Of a stretch of DNA of 43,900 bases, positions 33,128 through 41,233 are shown piece after piece. The first letter of the stretch is position 1. Each line of letters begins with the position of its first letter. The notes beneath the pieces were generated by a model. It was not told the origin of the DNA. It did no database searches and saw only the letters and a list, made by a program, of their open reading frames with translations. Location: positions 1 to 43,900 of the forward strand of contig JACQYF010000067.1 of assembly GCA_016208315.1 (NCBI GenBank), given 5' to 3'. The stretch is from Chloroflexota bacterium. Its GTDB lineage: Bacteria; Chloroflexota; Anaerolineae; UBA4142. Made by a program: the position numbers and the translations under genes.

Positions 33128-33853
33128 CTAGATGCGAAAGCGCAGGTATTTCCAGTACAGGGTCCGGAAAATGTTGAAAAAGTTGAATTGCAGTTCGTCC
33201 CAGCGGCTGATCTGGCCGTTGCCCCATTCGGGGGGAAATTCGTAACCCCATTGCTGCATGAACGGACCGAATACGCGCCGCGCGTGGGCGCGCGCCTCGG
33301 GCGTATAGTAGGCCAGGTAATCGCGGTTCTTTTTCTCGGTCGTGTTCACCTGCGGCAAAGGCCGCACAAGTTCCAAGCCGATCCGCTTAATCGCCTCGGC
33401 GAAATCGGACTGCAAATGCTCGAATCGAATAATATAGTCCAGGTCCTTGTGGGACAGCGCGCTCCAGTTGTTGTACGGCGTGCGATAAAATCTTTTGAGA
33501 TACGTTGCAAAGTCGGGCTGCTGCTGCTGGACAAATCGGAATTGGCGCAGCGAGAGCAGACTGACCAGCCCGCGCGAGCGCTGCAACCGGTCCGGGTTGG
33601 TCCACTTGTGTTTGTGATCGGTCACGTACTTGAAATACAAACTGACCGCGTCGTCGAGCGGATTGCGGATGCCGGAAAAGACGAAATACTGCTTCTCCTC
33701 CGCGCCGGCGGTTTTGAGAAAGTCGGCATAGGTCGCGTGCTTGACCATGATGGCTTCGCCGTCGTAGTTCAAGCGCAACTCGCGGCTAATGGCCGTGGAG
33801 CCGGTGCGCGGCAGTTCGACGAACAGATACTTGTGTTTGTGACTGATGATCAT
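33128..33853 (-). CDS. sulfotransferase (Sulfotransfer_2 / HNK-1-like type)
   Basis: 241 residues from the ATG at 33853; a TTG at 33883 lies in repeat sequence and adds ten residues. The PAPS loop is E-L-P-R-T-G-S-T-A (13-21) and the second site is FSGIRNPLDDAVSLYF, as in the Golgi-type Sulfotransfer_2 family. The C-terminal half (YLAYYTPEARAHARRVFGPFMQQWGYEFP) matches the usual ending of this type. It is the fourth distinct sulfotransferase type in the operon. Only 8 bases separate it from the phosphodiesterase gene. Confidence 0.8.
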   Translation of the reverse strand: MIISHKHKYLFVELPRTGSTAISRELRLNYDGEAIMVKHATYADFLKTAGAEEKQYFVFSGIRNPLDDAVSLYFKYVTDHKHKWTNPDRLQRSRGLVSLLSLRQFRFVQQQQPDFATYLKRFYRTPYNNWSALSHKDLDYIIRFEHLQSDFAEAIKRIGLELVRPLPQVNTTEKKNRDYLAYYTPEARAHARRVFGPFMQQWGYEFPPEWGNGQISRWDELQFNFFNIFRTLYWKYLRFRI

Positions 33854-33890
33854 AATCACCAATTGCCAATTAACAATTACCAATTTTAGG
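33854..33890. repeat. AT-rich short repeat between operon genes
   Basis: The gap is built of CAATTGCCAATTAACAATTACCAATT-like units (positions 33858-33886), strikingly AT-rich against the surrounding high-GC sequence and internally near-palindromic. It also contributes the stop-proximal bases of the flippase gene and possible alternative start codons of the next gene. Confidence 0.6.
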
Positions 33891-35445
33891 CGCGGTTCTG
33901 AGAGAGCTTGCGTGTGGCGCGCTTGCGCACTCGCGCCAGAATCGCGCGGTCTTCTGGTTCGAGGCCGAAGAGCAGGATGGCCCCAACGTAGGCGCAGGCC
34001 AACAAAGGGATCAGCGCCAGCGCCTGCAAATTACCGTCGGACACGGGCAGCCAGTTCCCGGCGATCAGCGTGACGAGCAGGGCCGATACGCCCGCGAGGA
34101 TCGGTTTGAGAAAACTCGCGTTGTACGGCAGCAGACGGAAGATGATATAGATCTCGACAACTCGCAGCACGTTAATCACCGACTGGCCGGCCAGCGCGGC
34201 GACCGCGGCGCCCACCATGCCCAAAGTCGGGATCAGCAGCGTGCTGAGAATCACGATGAGCGCCAACTGGCTGACGCTGTTCGCCAGTTTCAACTTGGTA
34301 TAGCCGGTCATGTCCAAGATCAGGCCACACATGCCCGTGCCGGCATTCACCAAGCTGGCCCACGACAGCAGCGTCAACGCCGTTGCGCCTTGCGTAAAAT
34401 CCTTGCCGAAAATAGAGAGGATAGGTGTCGGAAACATAACGACGATGAGAAAGATCGGCACATTGAAAGAGAACATCCATTTGCTGACGGTCTGATACAG
34501 GCGGCCCAACTGCTCGCGATTGTCACTGTCGTGAACTTGGACAATGATGGGCTGGACCGCCGTGGTGACCGAGTGATGCACCAGGTCGGCGAACTGGTTT
34601 AATTGGTTCGCCACCGCAAAAACCCCCACCGTGAATACGCTGCTCAACGACCCCAACAAGATCGTCTGTATATTGCCGCGAAAGGTCGCGATCGTGTCGG
34701 CTAGCCACATCGGTATGGAATATGACAGCATCTCGCGCGGGGCACGCCGCGCCGCGTGGAGCGGACGCCTGAGCGGAAACTGCGAATTCAGAAAATAGAT
34801 CAGCAGCAGCGAGGCGACGAAATCTGCCACGCCAAAGATGACGACGGCCTGCATGATGTTCAAGCCGACCAGCGAAAATGCTAAGAGCAAAAGCATGCGG
34901 ACCAGGGGTTGGGCAATATTCTGGGCAATCACCATGTGTTCGATGCGCTTGAACCCGCGAGTCGCCCCGGCCAACACGTCGGAAAAGCTCAACAACGGAA
35001 TCGTAAAACTGATCAGTTGCAGCACCGGCGCGAGCGTGGCATCGTGAAACACCTCAGTCGCAATCACATGCGACAGGGCGAACAACAAGGCGCTGATCAG
35101 CGCGCTCAAAGCGGTCGAGATGCCGACGGCAATCTGAATCGAGCCCCAGACCGCTTGCTCATCGCGGCGACCGGCGTAGAGGGCCACGTAACGAACGAGC
35201 GCCGTGCCAAGCCCCACCAGGGCAAAGTGCGAAGCAATCGCGGCCGCGCTCAGCGCGATGTTATACAGTCCATACTGCGCCGGCCCCAGAAGCCGCGTCA
35301 GCAGCAGCGTGATCACCAACCGCGAAAACTGGTTGAACAGTTTCCCGACAAACATCACGCTGCCGCCCTTGGCGGTCAGCAGAATATTCTGTTCGAACGA
35401 TGCGACCGGTTTGGCTTTGGAAATGACGGTTTCGACGTTTTCCAT
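33886..35445 (-). CDS. wzx: oligosaccharide flippase (Wzx-like, MOP superfamily)
   Basis: 519 residues with about fourteen hydrophobic helices. The N-terminal segment KGGSVMFVGKLFNQFSRLVITLLLTRLLGPAQYGLYNIA is typical of polysaccharide export flippases. It should move the lipid-linked repeat unit across the inner membrane. The ATG at 35445 is 17 bases beyond the stop of the sugar transferase gene, with no strong ribosome site. The C-terminus is a short basic cytoplasmic tail (RKRATRKLS). Confidence 0.85.
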   Translation of the reverse strand: MENVETVISKAKPVASFEQNILLTAKGGSVMFVGKLFNQFSRLVITLLLTRLLGPAQYGLYNIALSAAAIASHFALVGLGTALVRYVALYAGRRDEQAVWGSIQIAVGISTALSALISALLFALSHVIATEVFHDATLAPVLQLISFTIPLLSFSDVLAGATRGFKRIEHMVIAQNIAQPLVRMLLLLAFSLVGLNIMQAVVIFGVADFVASLLLIYFLNSQFPLRRPLHAARRAPREMLSYSIPMWLADTIATFRGNIQTILLGSLSSVFTVGVFAVANQLNQFADLVHHSVTTAVQPIIVQVHDSDNREQLGRLYQTVSKWMFSFNVPIFLIVVMFPTPILSIFGKDFTQGATALTLLSWASLVNAGTGMCGLILDMTGYTKLKLANSVSQLALIVILSTLLIPTLGMVGAAVAALAGQSVINVLRVVEIYIIFRLLPYNASFLKPILAGVSALLVTLIAGNWLPVSDGNLQALALIPLLACAYVGAILLFGLEPEDRAILARVRKRATRKLSQNRA

Positions 35446-35462
35446 ATTGTCGTTTCGTTTTG

Positions 35463-36182
35463 TTACCCGGCGCCTCGACCGCTGAAAACACATTCTATGG
35501 TCCACCACAGAATCTTGAGGTCGAGCCACAATGATTTTTTCCGCACGTACTCGATATCGTACCGGGCCATACTATCGAACGTGAGGCCGCTGCGGCCGCG
35601 CACTTGGGACAGGCCCGTGATCCCCGGCAGCACTTCCAGCCGCTCGGTGTGCCAGCCGCGATAGACCTCAACTTCCCACGGCACGTGGGGGCGCGGGCCT
35701 ACCAGACTCATCTCACCGCGCAGGACGTTCAGAATCTGAGGCAATTCGTCGAGACTGGTCTTGCGCAAGATGCGGCCCACCGGCGTCGTGTGGCACGCCT
35801 CGAAGGGTTTGTGAATCGCCGGCTTGGCGCCGTGGCTGCCATTCGTGTGCCCCTCGATATAGTCCTTCATCACTTTTCGATCGTTGGTGTCTGCATAATC
35901 TTTGCGCAGCGTGCGGAACTTGAACATGCGAAACCGGCGTCCGCCGCGACCGATCCGTTCTTGGACGAAGAGCACCGGCCGGCCCGAATCCACCAGAATG
36001 ACCAGCGCGATGACAGCCATCAGCACGAGCGCCAGAGGGATCACGAGCACCGAGAGGATCACATCGAACGCATGCTTGGCCAGCGACGGCAGCAGCGAGT
36101 GTCGAAACCAGACCAGTCGGAACTGGAGCGATACGGCCGCTCGCGTAACCGGTCCCGGCTGTCCAATCGTCCGTGAGAACAT
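35463..36182 (-). CDS. initiating sugar-phosphate transferase (short form, undecaprenyl-phosphate glycosyl-1-phosphate transferase)
   Basis: 239 residues from the ATG at 36182, which has GGAGG six bases upstream. One membrane helix (ILSVLVIPLALVLMAVIALVILV) is followed by the bacterial sugar transferase core: GRPVLFVQERIGRGGRRFRMFKFRT, RKTSLDELPQ, NVLRGEMSLVGPRP and GITGLSQVRGRS. It transfers the first sugar phosphate from a nucleotide sugar to undecaprenyl phosphate. Being short, it lacks the N-terminal CoA-binding-like region and extra helices of WbaP/WcaJ, as in the minimal monotopic enzymes such as PglC. Confidence 0.88.
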   Translation of the reverse strand: MFSRTIGQPGPVTRAAVSLQFRLVWFRHSLLPSLAKHAFDVILSVLVIPLALVLMAVIALVILVDSGRPVLFVQERIGRGGRRFRMFKFRTLRKDYADTNDRKVMKDYIEGHTNGSHGAKPAIHKPFEACHTTPVGRILRKTSLDELPQILNVLRGEMSLVGPRPHVPWEVEVYRGWHTERLEVLPGITGLSQVRGRSGLTFDSMARYDIEYVRKKSLWLDLKILWWTIECVFSGRGAG

Positions 36183-36204
36183 TGCGCGCCTCCAAGGGGG
36201 GCAA

Positions 36205-36285
36205 TCAGTCAACCAGTCAATTGGGAACGAACTACTGATTGACTGATTGACTAAGTGCCTAATCGCCTAATTGACTCATTGCCTA
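36205..36285. repeat. AT-rich short tandem/inverted repeats between operon genes
   Basis: The roughly 80-base interval is built from CAGTCAA, GATTGACT, TGCCTAAT and CGCCTAATTGACT units in direct and inverted order (for example CTGATTGACTGATTGACT). The units run into the end of the Wzc-like gene. No ribosome site or reading frame of note lies within it except the GGAGG used by the gene below. Confidence 0.6.
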
Positions 36286-38295
36286 GTCCGACTCTTCATC
36301 TCCACTTGACCCAGCCGCGGCCGCGCTAGACCGCGGTGCGACAATCGTCCCGAAAGTTGCAATGACAATATCCTTTGACGGTTCGCTGCGATGTGACTTG
36401 AGCGAGCTGGACAATGGCAGCTTCTCCGGCCCCTGAACGGGGCGCGGCTCCGGCAGCGGCAGCGATTTGAAACGAGGTTTCTCGCCGTCGGTAAGGATCA
36501 AACCCATGACCTGGATGCCCAACGACCGCAGATTTTCGACCGTCTCGGCGGCCAGCTTGCGCCGCGACCTGCCTTTTTGCGCCACGGCAATCACTCCGCC
36601 CAAATGGGAGGCCAGGAAAAAGCTATCGGCAGACGCGGAGAGCGCCGGCCCTGCGACGATCAGCATATCGGCCTGGGCTTGCACGCGCCGGATGAGGTCC
36701 TCGATCCGCGGCCATACCAGTTCTTGGGTCGGGCCGCCATTCGTCGCGCCGACCGGCAAGACCGATAGCCCGGGCGCCCACTCGACGGGCCAGAGTTTAG
36801 GGTCGCGTGATCCGTTCGCAAGCCAATGGGCCAAACCTTCCTTGTTCTCCAAATGGAACAGCGTCCCCAGCGTAGGATGGCGAAGGTCGGCATCAATCAG
36901 AACCACGCGCTTGCCGGCCCGCGTCAGCGTGATGGCGAGGTTCGAGGCCACTTGTGCGGACGGCTCTCCCGGTTCAAAGTTGGTCACGAGGAGCGAACAG
37001 ACGTCGGAAGAGCCGCTCGGCGTGAGCTTCATGCACAACAAACGAAAGGCCTCGGCGATCCGCCAGTCGTTCGGCGCGGTGAGCATCTGCCCGTAAGGGC
37101 CGGGCCGCAGCAACTCGGTCGGTCGCCCGATGGAGCCCCAGACCTGCACGCCGGTCGCATGCGCCAACTGCTCGGGCGTCCTGACGCTGTCGTCGCCGGA
37201 TTCAAGGGCAAAGCCGAGCGTGAGGCCCAGCACCAGACCGCCCACCGCGGCGAATAGGACGATAAGCGTGCCGCGGCCGGCCTCGGGCGGCGCCGTGACG
37301 GCGGGATCAATCAGCGTGATATTGCGCGAGAGACTGTTCTGCAGCGTCGCGTCGAGCGCCGCCAGGTTGCGTTGCGCGTCCGTGAGTTGCGTCCGCTCGA
37401 GCGTCAACTGGGTGAGGACCTGATTCTGCTGTTGCGTCAGCGCAGTTTGCATGCTCGTGAGACGATTGCGTTCCTGCGCTAGTTGTTCGAGGATCAGGCG
37501 CCGCGCATCGTTGACCTGGTTTTTTTCCGCCGTAAGCTGACCGTCCTCGCGCGCCAGTTCGTCGAGGATCAACCGGCGCGCATCAATGTTGACGGTGCTC
37601 TTGAGGGACAGCTCGAGCTGCTGGATCCGGGTCTGGCGGTCCTGGATTCGTTTTGCCAGAACCGGATCGGTCGGCGCGGCCAACTGCTCCTCCAACTGTT
37701 TGATCTTGTTTTCCTGTTCTGTGACCGCGGGGTTGTTCCGGGCTTCGATGGCCGCTTTCAAATCGCTTTCAAATTGGCCGATCTGCGCCTGGCTGGTCGC
37801 GATCGCAGCGCGCAGTTCTTTGGCGCGGGCCGTCAACTCTCCCACACTATTCGGCGATCCATCGGCCGCCGTGTCGGAATAGAGACGGACGAGGGCTTTT
37901 GCCATGCTGTTGGCGATGGCGATGGCTTGTTTCTGGTCGCCGGAGCGGACGGCAACGTTCAGCACCTGGGTGGTAGTGCCGGGAGTCACGGTGATCATGC
38001 CCGCCAAATTGACGGGGCCGATGTCCAAGCGCAAATCGTCAATCACTTGCTGCATGATATTGCGAGTCTTGGCAAACTCGACATACGTGTTCATTACCTC
38101 AGTGCTCGTGCGCAGCACGTTCAAGTCCGAAGCGGGATTCGCAATGCCTGGCCCCACGAGCAGGTCGGCCTGCGCCACATAAATGTTGGGTTGTCGCAAA
38201 ACGAGGACGTAACTCGCTCCGGCGGCGACGATAGCCATCAACAGCATTAACCATATCCATCGGCGAACGACCCGCAGATAGACATCAATTTCCAT
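36283..38295 (-). CDS. Wzz/Wzc-like polysaccharide co-polymerase with degenerate BY-kinase domain
   Basis: 670 residues. Wzz domain (1-115) with a first membrane helix at about 15-32, a long coiled coil rich in Gln/Leu (about 150-310), a second helix (TLIVLFAAVGGLVLGLTLGF), then a CpsD/BY-kinase-like ATPase domain (about 400-600). The Walker A motif is lost: the usual PGEGKST reads P442-G-E-P-S-A-Q448. Walker A' is intact (VLID468-A-D-L-R472), while the Walker B Asp is replaced (L-I-V-A-G-P). There is no Tyr cluster at the Ser/Ala/Glu-rich tail. So it probably controls chain length and export without kinase activity. ATG at 38295 with AGGGTG upstream; first gene of the operon. Confidence 0.85.
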   Translation of the reverse strand: MEIDVYLRVVRRWIWLMLLMAIVAAGASYVLVLRQPNIYVAQADLLVGPGIANPASDLNVLRTSTEVMNTYVEFAKTRNIMQQVIDDLRLDIGPVNLAGMITVTPGTTTQVLNVAVRSGDQKQAIAIANSMAKALVRLYSDTAADGSPNSVGELTARAKELRAAIATSQAQIGQFESDLKAAIEARNNPAVTEQENKIKQLEEQLAAPTDPVLAKRIQDRQTRIQQLELSLKSTVNIDARRLILDELAREDGQLTAEKNQVNDARRLILEQLAQERNRLTSMQTALTQQQNQVLTQLTLERTQLTDAQRNLAALDATLQNSLSRNITLIDPAVTAPPEAGRGTLIVLFAAVGGLVLGLTLGFALESGDDSVRTPEQLAHATGVQVWGSIGRPTELLRPGPYGQMLTAPNDWRIAEAFRLLCMKLTPSGSSDVCSLLVTNFEPGEPSAQVASNLAITLTRAGKRVVLIDADLRHPTLGTLFHLENKEGLAHWLANGSRDPKLWPVEWAPGLSVLPVGATNGGPTQELVWPRIEDLIRRVQAQADMLIVAGPALSASADSFFLASHLGGVIAVAQKGRSRRKLAAETVENLRSLGIQVMGLILTDGEKPRFKSLPLPEPRPVQGPEKLPLSSSLKSHRSEPSKDIVIATFGTIVAPRSSAAAAGSSGDEESD

Positions 38296-38402
38296 AATTC
38301 ACCCTAGACCTTTTTCCGATCACGCGCGCCATCGCGGCAAAAATGCCGACTGCCATCATTCCCTGATAGTAGATGGCGGCTGTTTCAAACTCGTGACAGA
38401 AA

Positions 38403-38422
38403 TTGTTACAAAGCCGTAACAA
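38403..38422. promoter_or_regulatory. inverted repeat, possible operator upstream of the polysaccharide operon
   Basis: Perfect seven-base arms TTGTTAC and GTAACAA separated by six bases, about 110 bases upstream of the first operon gene, in the only gap between it and the preceding terminator. The size and symmetry fit a binding site for a dimeric regulator. I could not find a convincing sigma-70 promoter with correct spacing around it, so the exact start of transcription is unknown. Confidence 0.4.
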
Positions 38423-38431
38423 ACGGGAACT

Positions 38432-38460
38432 AAAAAACCAGTCCGAAAAGGACTGGTTTT
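38432..38460 (-). terminator. strong intrinsic terminator
   Basis: On the minus strand AAAACCAGTCC-TTTTC-GGACTGGTTTT forms an eleven-base stem with a five-base loop and ends in six T residues. It lies just after the stop of the HD-GYP gene (38483), so it should end the sensor transcript and insulate the polysaccharide operon that follows. Confidence 0.85.
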
Positions 38461-38463
38461 GAT

Positions 38464-38478
38464 GTTCGTAGTAAGCGG
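38464..38478. repeat. partial GTTCGTAGT element end
   Basis: GTTCGTAGT followed by AAGCGG matches the left end of the elements at 18867 and 42561 (GTTCGTAGT-TAGCG / -CAGCGG). It lies between the HD-GYP stop codon and the terminator. No partner right end was found nearby, so it is a fragment. Confidence 0.45.
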
Positions 38479-38482
38479 ATCG

Positions 38483-41233
38483 CTAGCAGGGCGGGAGATC
38501 CATACGGAGAAATTGCTCGGCCACGCTCGGCTCAAAATGCGTGCCGGATAGCGACTGGATATGCTCGCGGACTTGGACCTCTTGCCAGGCGGCGCGATAC
38601 GGGCGATCCGAGCGCAACGCGTCCCAGACGTCAACCACGGCAAAGACGCGCGCGGCCAGTGGAATTTGCTTGCCTTTCAAACCGCGCGGATAACCCGTGC
38701 CATCCCATTTCTCATGGTGACAGTAAGGTATATCTAACGCCGGACGCAAATAAGCGATCGGCGAGAGCAGTTCGAACGCGTAGGTCGGATGCCGCCGCAT
38801 GATCTGCCACTCTTCGTCGGTGAGCGGGCCCGGTTTGTGCAGAATGGAATCCGGAATCGCCATCTTGCCAATGTCGTGCAGCAACGCGCCGCGCCGCATG
38901 TGCGCGAGGTCGGCATCGGAGATGCCCATCACGCGCGCGAGCCCAAGAGTCACTTCGGTCACGCGGCGCGTGTGCCCTTCGGTTTCCTTGTCGCGCAAGT
39001 CGAGCGCGCCCGACCAGCCCTCGATAGTGGCATCGTAAGCCATCGCCAGATCGAGGGTGGAGCGTTGCAGGTTGTTGAACAGTTCCGTGTTGTCAATCGC
39101 GATCGCGGCCTGCGCGGCCAGACTCTGCAAGAACTCTAACGAGTCGGCGCCGAGGTCAAAGGGTTCGCGATGCATGATTTCGAGCACGCCTTTGACCTGG
39201 CCCTGCGCGATGAGGGGCGCGCCGTAGTAGGCCCTGAATTTTTCGGCGGCAAGCAATTGCGTGCCTACCGGCAGACTCGCCGCGTCGGGTAATTCGGGGA
39301 TAAAGATCGCGCGGCCTTCCAAAGCGACGCGCCCCGCGTATCCCTCGCCCATCCGCAGCCCCGCGCGCTCGGCCACCCTGGAACGAAAACCGTGAACGGC
39401 CGCGTATTCAAGGCGCAGCGTATGCGTGTTGACTAGCCAGATGGCCGCCGCATCCACACGCATTTGCGTCGTGAGATGTTCGAGGAGGATGTTGAACGTA
39501 ACGCCCAGGTCCTTGCTGGACGTGATCGCCATATCAATTTCGTACAACGCCTGGACGTGTTTGAGGCGCAGTTGGGTCTGCTCGTGCATGCGCGTGCGGT
39601 GGATCGCAATCCCGGCAATTTCGGCGATCGTGGTCAACAGGCCGATTTCTTCTGATGTCAATTGCCGCGGCGCGGGTACGGCCACGCCGATCACCCCTGA
39701 GATCTCATTCGCATTTCGAATGGGGACTGCCACAGCGGACAGTTCGCCAGGCGCCGGCTGCGGCTGCGCCACCTCGCTCACGAGGTAAGGTTGGCCGCTC
39801 GCCAAGACGCGCCGCGCGATTTCCTCGCCCCAGTTTGGCGCGAATTCCACATCTGGAATTCCGCGGGCTGCCTTCTGGCGCAATTCGCCCTTTTCGGCTT
39901 CATAAAGCCACAGCGCTGCCGCAGGTACCTCCAGCATCGCCAGGGTTTCATTCAGAATGATCGGGAGCATCTCGCCCAGGTTCTGGGCGACGCGCAGCGC
40001 GGTCGAGATTCGGTTGACGGTTTCCATTTCGACCAGTCGCCGGCGCGTTTCCTCAAAGAGCCGCATGTTCTCGATGGCCGTCGCCAGTTGGTTGGCGAGC
40101 GTGCGCAAAAGCGCAATGTCACTTGTCGAATAAAAATCGTCCGGATCGCGCCGCCCAAACAGCCACGCGCCAACCGTCTTGTCGCGAATCTTGATCGCAA
40201 TCGCCAAGTGGACCCAATTGAATTGACCCGCTACTTGGGCCGTCGGCGTAAGATAGCGGTCGCCCAGATTCAGCAATTCTTGAAGCGCTGGCAGTGATTC
40301 GCGGCGGCTGTCCATATTAACGCCCGCGGTGTAAACGACGGTGATTTCCTTGTCCTCAATTAGACGGAGCGCGGACTCGCGGATCAACAAACTGGGAACG
40401 AGTTCGCTCGTCAACAGCCGCGCGAGCGCGTCGCGTTCCAGCGCGGTTTGAATTCGATTCGCAAAGACCCGGATGATCTCCTCGGGTTCGTAGCGGGTGC
40501 CGTAAGCCAGGCGGTCGAACCAGCGCTGATAGCGCGCGCGGAGCGGCGGCCCCGCCACGACGAACGCGGTGGAAAGCACGAGACTGAATGCCAGAGATGA
40601 TGTATCCGCGACCAGCCAATGGCTCCCCAGGACAAACGCCAGCACAAAGATCGTGGCATACAACAGGACAAAAGAATAGATGCTCAAGAGCCGGTTGGCG
40701 CGGAACTCGAGGTTGCCCAGGTGGCGTTTGTAGATGGCGTAGATATAGAAGAACGGTAGAAGAGGAATCGCTAAACCGGCCAGCAGGAGCGCCGACATTC
40801 CGGTGGTTACGCTGAAAATCTGGGGGACGACGGCCAGCAGCATTCCCGGGCCAAACGCTGCGCCGATGCCGATCAACATCAACCGCACGGCAAGGCGGTC
40901 GGCGGGCAAGTGCTGCGCGCGCAGGCGATAAAGCAACAGCCCGAAGCTACCGACAACTGCGACTAACAAACCGATGTTGAACGCCGCGCCCGGTAGCGCC
41001 TGGAAGAGTTCCAGGATAGCAAGGAACGCGGCGATTGCGTAGAGCAACAGGAGAGAGATTCGCTGGGGTCGCTTGAACAGTGGACCTGGAATCGTCAAGT
41101 GAAGGTGAAGGTAGATCGGGACCAAGAGCCATGCAAAAGAATGGCTGTTCCCGCAAGCCAAAAGGGGAGGAAAAGCAACAAGCCGATTAGACGATTCAGT
41201 TGAGCGACACTGGTCGGACCGAGCATCCGCCAA
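38483..41233 (-). CDS. membrane sensor with GAF domains and HD-GYP c-di-GMP phosphodiesterase (C-terminal part of a broken gene)
   Basis: 916 codons in the open frame, but the first ~35 are out-of-frame sequence (TTG start); recognisable protein begins at SFAWLLVPIYLHLHLTIPGPL (about 41150). Several membrane helices follow, then a helix-rich linker RYQRWFDRLAYGTRYEPEEII, about three GAF domains (near 250-400, 410-550, 565-715) and a complete HD-GYP domain with H786-D-I-G-K and H-H-E-x-x-D-G-x-G-Y-P at 839-849, which predicts hydrolysis of cyclic di-GMP. The arrangement of the membrane part matches the frame at 41095-41634 continued, so the two are one gene interrupted by a frameshift. The membrane region resembles ComP-type sensors. 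Confidence 0.8.
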   Translation of the reverse strand: MADARSDQCRSTESSNRLVAFPPLLACGNSHSFAWLLVPIYLHLHLTIPGPLFKRPQRISLLLLYAIAAFLAILELFQALPGAAFNIGLLVAVVGSFGLLLYRLRAQHLPADRLAVRLMLIGIGAAFGPGMLLAVVPQIFSVTTGMSALLLAGLAIPLLPFFYIYAIYKRHLGNLEFRANRLLSIYSFVLLYATIFVLAFVLGSHWLVADTSSLAFSLVLSTAFVVAGPPLRARYQRWFDRLAYGTRYEPEEIIRVFANRIQTALERDALARLLTSELVPSLLIRESALRLIEDKEITVVYTAGVNMDSRRESLPALQELLNLGDRYLTPTAQVAGQFNWVHLAIAIKIRDKTVGAWLFGRRDPDDFYSTSDIALLRTLANQLATAIENMRLFEETRRRLVEMETVNRISTALRVAQNLGEMLPIILNETLAMLEVPAAALWLYEAEKGELRQKAARGIPDVEFAPNWGEEIARRVLASGQPYLVSEVAQPQPAPGELSAVAVPIRNANEISGVIGVAVPAPRQLTSEEIGLLTTIAEIAGIAIHRTRMHEQTQLRLKHVQALYEIDMAITSSKDLGVTFNILLEHLTTQMRVDAAAIWLVNTHTLRLEYAAVHGFRSRVAERAGLRMGEGYAGRVALEGRAIFIPELPDAASLPVGTQLLAAEKFRAYYGAPLIAQGQVKGVLEIMHREPFDLGADSLEFLQSLAAQAAIAIDNTELFNNLQRSTLDLAMAYDATIEGWSGALDLRDKETEGHTRRVTEVTLGLARVMGISDADLAHMRRGALLHDIGKMAIPDSILHKPGPLTDEEWQIMRRHPTYAFELLSPIAYLRPALDIPYCHHEKWDGTGYPRGLKGKQIPLAARVFAVVDVWDALRSDRPYRAAWQEVQVREHIQSLSGTHFEPSVAEQFLRMDLPPC

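Noticed and set aside
6939..33853. Reading the cluster as a glycosaminoglycan-degrading locus because of heparinase and sulfatase genes
   Set aside because: The operon is dominated by synthesis and export functions, the lyase and sulfatase lack signal peptides, and no uptake transporters or unsaturated glucuronyl hydrolase were found.
38296..38402. A sigma-70 promoter for the operon (TTGAAA ... TACTAT on the minus strand)
   Set aside because: The spacing is about 11 bases, too short; no properly spaced pair was found.
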